A stretch of 8,383 nt of DNA, from assembly GCA_023441725.1 (NCBI GenBank), contig JAEZNV010000127.1:1-8383 (forward strand), read 5' to 3'. The stretch comes from Actinomycetes bacterium (GTDB taxonomy: Bacteria; Actinomycetota; Coriobacteriia; Coriobacteriales; Coriobacteriaceae). Of this stretch, positions 6,771-8,383 are shown one piece after another. Made by a program: the position numbers and the translations under genes. Each line of letters starts with the position of its first letter. Within the stretch, counting starts at the first letter, position 1. Under the pieces are notes generated by a model. That model worked only from the letters and a program-made list of their open reading frames with translations, had not been told where the DNA came from and ran no database searches.

Positions 6771-6930
6771 GCCACGAAAACGGCCTATCTACTACGTTTA
6801 ACCCGCATGGGTCGACCATGCGGGTCTTTTTTGAAAATTGGCAAGCCTTCTACCTGCGGTTTTGATTTTGCATTTTTCCGCGTGGTCGAGGGTATCCGCT
6901 AAAACGTAGTAGATAGGCCCATTTCGTGGC
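6771..6930 (+). repeat. 160-base structured element, copy 2 (29-base arms, 102-base loop)
   Basis: The arms at 6771-6799 and 6902-6930 are inverted copies, 27 of 29 matching; the left one contains GGCCTATCTACTACGTTT. Pairing can extend outward through GAGCTGC and an AATTT/AAATT step with small internal loops. The loop is 102 bases, as in the copy at 5250, and the core AAGCCTTCTACCTGCGGTTT (6843-6862) lies at the same offset of 43. The arm sequence is unrelated to that of copy 1. It fills the convergent gap between the peptidase and folC. Confidence 0.78.
6801..6832 (+). terminator. Strong intrinsic terminator after the peptidase gene
   Basis: ACCCGCATGG (6801-6810) and CCATGCGGGT (6816-6825) form a perfect 10-base stem with a 5-base loop, followed by CTTTTTT. 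This is a textbook rho-independent terminator on the plus strand. It sits inside the loop of the 160-base element, at the same offset as the weaker hairpin in copy 1. On the minus strand the stem has no T-tract, so it would not terminate folC well. Confidence 0.85.
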
Positions 6931-6963
6931 GAGCAGCCCAAATTAGCTGCCCGGCAAATGGGG

Positions 6964-8307
6964 TTAGCGCAGCAAGCCTGCTACTTCGCCGGCTAGGGTG
7001 ATGGTGCCGGCTGCTACAAAGGGCTCGCCTGCAGCTTCGAAAGCTGCGAGGGACTCGGACACGCTGGGGTACACGCCCGCGAGCTTATCGGCATCAACGA
7101 GGGCGGCGAGCTCCTCTGCCGGCAGGGCGCGATCGGAATCGGTCTGGGTTACGACCACGCGCGGGAATGCTGGGATCAGCACATCGACGATACCCGCCAC
7201 ATCCTTGTCGGCCAGCGCGGCGCACAGCAGCGTGGGGCGATTCTCAACGCACGGGTCGATCTCGTCCAGTGCGCTCACAAAATTCTCGCAGCTCTGGGGG
7301 TTATGGCAAGCGGCGATCAACTTGAGCGGATCGGTTCCTAGCACATCAAAGCGACCCGGCGTGGGGCAGCCCATAAGCGACGCATCAAGCGCATCGTGGT
7401 CGAGCTCGCGGCCCAGATACCCCTCACAGAGCATAATCGCGCACGCGGCATTCTGCGGTTGATACGCCGGTTTGACCATACTCGACGTATAGATCGCGCG
7501 CGGCGTGGTGCAGCTAAACTCAACCGTATCGCCCACATGCGCCGGCACCTTAGTCGTGGCATGGCTCACCACGAGCGGCACAACGCCGCACTCGCGGCAA
7601 CGGGCATCCATCACGCGCTGAACGCTCGCCTCGTGCGTGCCCTCGCCCAAAACAACCAAGCGCCCAGGTTTGATAACCGCGGCCTTCTCGCCCGCAATGG
7701 CCTCGAGCGTGTCGCCCAGGATGCGCGTGTGGTCGAGCCCGATGCCGGTGATGGCAACGGCGACGGGATCGGTCGCACTCGTGGCGTCCCAACGGCCGCC
7801 CATGCCAACCTCGAGCACAGCAACATCCACTGCAGCCTCGGCAAACACCACCAGTGCGGCAGCCGTCAGCAGATCAAACGGTGTAATGGTGTACGCGCGC
7901 TCCCCCGCCGCCACACGACGAGCATTCACGCGATGCCCCGCCTCGACGGCGGCAGAAACGCCACGGGAAAACGCCCCATCGCTCACGACACGCCCATCGA
8001 CCTCCATGCGCTCGGGATAGCGCACAAGCTGCGGCGACGTATACAGCGCGGTCTTTAACCCCTCACCACGAAGGATGGCAGCCGAAAAACGCGTGGTCGA
8101 AGTCTTGCCGTTGGTACCGGCAACCTGAATGCAATCGAAATACTCGTCCGGACGTCCCAGCTCATCGAGCATGTCGACAACCGTCTCAAGCAGAGGCCCA
8201 GCATCCCCAGAAATCCGCCCCGTATCAGCAGCAAGCCCCACAGCCTCACCAAACGAAAGCAACTCAAACGAGAAAGGAACGACATACGACCCAGAACGCT
8301 TAGCCAT
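6964..8307 (-). CDS. folC: Folylpolyglutamate synthase / dihydrofolate synthase (Mur ligase family)
   Basis: ATP-dependent cytosolic ligase of 447 residues that adds glutamate to folates and, in many bacteria, also makes dihydrofolate from dihydropteroate. The P-loop is GTNGKTS (64-70); the family stretch ITPFDLLTAAA is at 141-151, EVGMGGRWDATS at 166-177, and GLDHTRILGDTLEAIAGEKAAVIKPG signature begins at 190. PGRFDVL (318-323 region) and HNP (334-336) start the C-terminal domain, with ALADKDV at 364-370. The P-loop has Thr where most FolC have Gly (GTNGKGS), and the usual DGAHN reads AACHN. The ATG at 8307 is chosen because GGGGGA lies 9 bases upstream; the frame stays open to TTG at 8382, but those 25 residues overlap a terminator-like hairpin. 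It is convergent with the peptidase. Whether it is bifunctional cannot be decided here. Confidence 0.93.
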   Translation of the reverse strand: MAKRSGSYVVPFSFELLSFGEAVGLAADTGRISGDAGPLLETVVDMLDELGRPDEYFDCIQVAGTNGKTSTTRFSAAILRGEGLKTALYTSPQLVRYPERMEVDGRVVSDGAFSRGVSAAVEAGHRVNARRVAAGERAYTITPFDLLTAAALVVFAEAAVDVAVLEVGMGGRWDATSATDPVAVAITGIGLDHTRILGDTLEAIAGEKAAVIKPGRLVVLGEGTHEASVQRVMDARCRECGVVPLVVSHATTKVPAHVGDTVEFSCTTPRAIYTSSMVKPAYQPQNAACAIMLCEGYLGRELDHDALDASLMGCPTPGRFDVLGTDPLKLIAACHNPQSCENFVSALDEIDPCVENRPTLLCAALADKDVAGIVDVLIPAFPRVVVTQTDSDRALPAEELAALVDADKLAGVYPSVSESLAAFEAAGEPFVAAGTITLAGEVAGLLR

Positions 8308-8329
8308 AACCCAAAGTCCCCCATAACAG

Positions 8330-8362
8330 AAAAAGAGGCCCGTAAAAAACAACGAGCCCCTC
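8330..8362 (-). terminator. Terminator-like hairpin just upstream of folC
   Basis: On the minus strand GAGG..CTCGT (8352-8362) pairs with ACGGGCCTC (8335-8343) across an AT-rich loop, with a mismatch and a bulge, and is followed by TTTTTC (8330-8334 side). It ends about 22 bases before the folC ATG. It may be the terminator of the gene to the right of the window, or an attenuator in a folC leader. If transcription reads through, folC belongs to an upstream operon. Confidence 0.45.
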
Positions 8363-8383
8363 CCATTCAAAATATCAGCCAAA

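Noticed and set aside
6665..6865. Small plus-strand open frame beginning in the 67-base hairpin, sharing WNSS...GTISPQL with a minus-strand frame at 5020-5205
   Set aside because: The shared peptide is fully explained by the two palindromic repeat copies with equal loop length. The starts are weak, no ribosome site is seen, and one frame lies antisense to the DUF1667 gene.
8308..8382. 25-residue N-terminal extension of FolC from TTG at 8382
   Set aside because: It overlaps a terminator-like hairpin and lacks family similarity; the ATG at 8307 has a good ribosome site.

Overview
The window looks like a chromosomal segment from a GC-rich, probably anaerobic gut actinobacterium of the Coriobacteriia (Collinsella or a close relative). 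That is an inference from base composition, codon style, GTG/ATG starts with strong Shine-Dalgarno sequences, and the gene set; no rRNA or other marker fixes it. Six genes are visible, and I see no transposase, integrase, tRNA or rRNA gene.

Layout, left to right. (1) The 5' part of thrS (threonyl-tRNA synthetase, minus strand, running off the left edge), with its own promoter. (2) A small minus-strand gene for a two-helix membrane protein with a double zinc ribbon. (3) A 488-base divergent intergenic region holding a very regular array of six 15-base repeats in alternating orientation every 40 bases. (4) A tight plus-strand operon of three genes: a GlpA-like FAD oxidoreductase with a C-terminal [2Fe-2S] (BFD) domain, a pyridine-nucleotide-dependent flavoprotein, and a small DUF1667 protein with an iron-sulfur-type cysteine motif. 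Together they look like a soluble dehydrogenase complex that passes electrons between an organic substrate (glycerol-3-phosphate is the best guess) and NAD(H). (5) A 467-base intergenic region packed with nested inverted repeats. (6) A plus-strand M24-family Xaa-Pro peptidase. (7) A 325-base intergenic region with a second copy of the same kind of repeat unit, including a clear intrinsic terminator. (8) folC (minus strand, convergent), complete except for its upstream promoter.

The genes are ordinary; the intergenic DNA is the unusual part. Two intergenic regions carry a composite unit of about 270 bases: a 67-base hairpin element with conserved arms, then 41-42 bases, then a 160-base element with 29-base inverted arms around a 102-base loop. 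The two 160-base elements share a conserved core at the same offset and a hairpin plus T-tract at the same position, but their long arms differ in sequence while each stays self-complementary. With the alternating 15-base array upstream of the oxidoreductase operon, this suggests families of structured, non-coding dispersed repeats with fixed geometry. All alignments here were done by eye.
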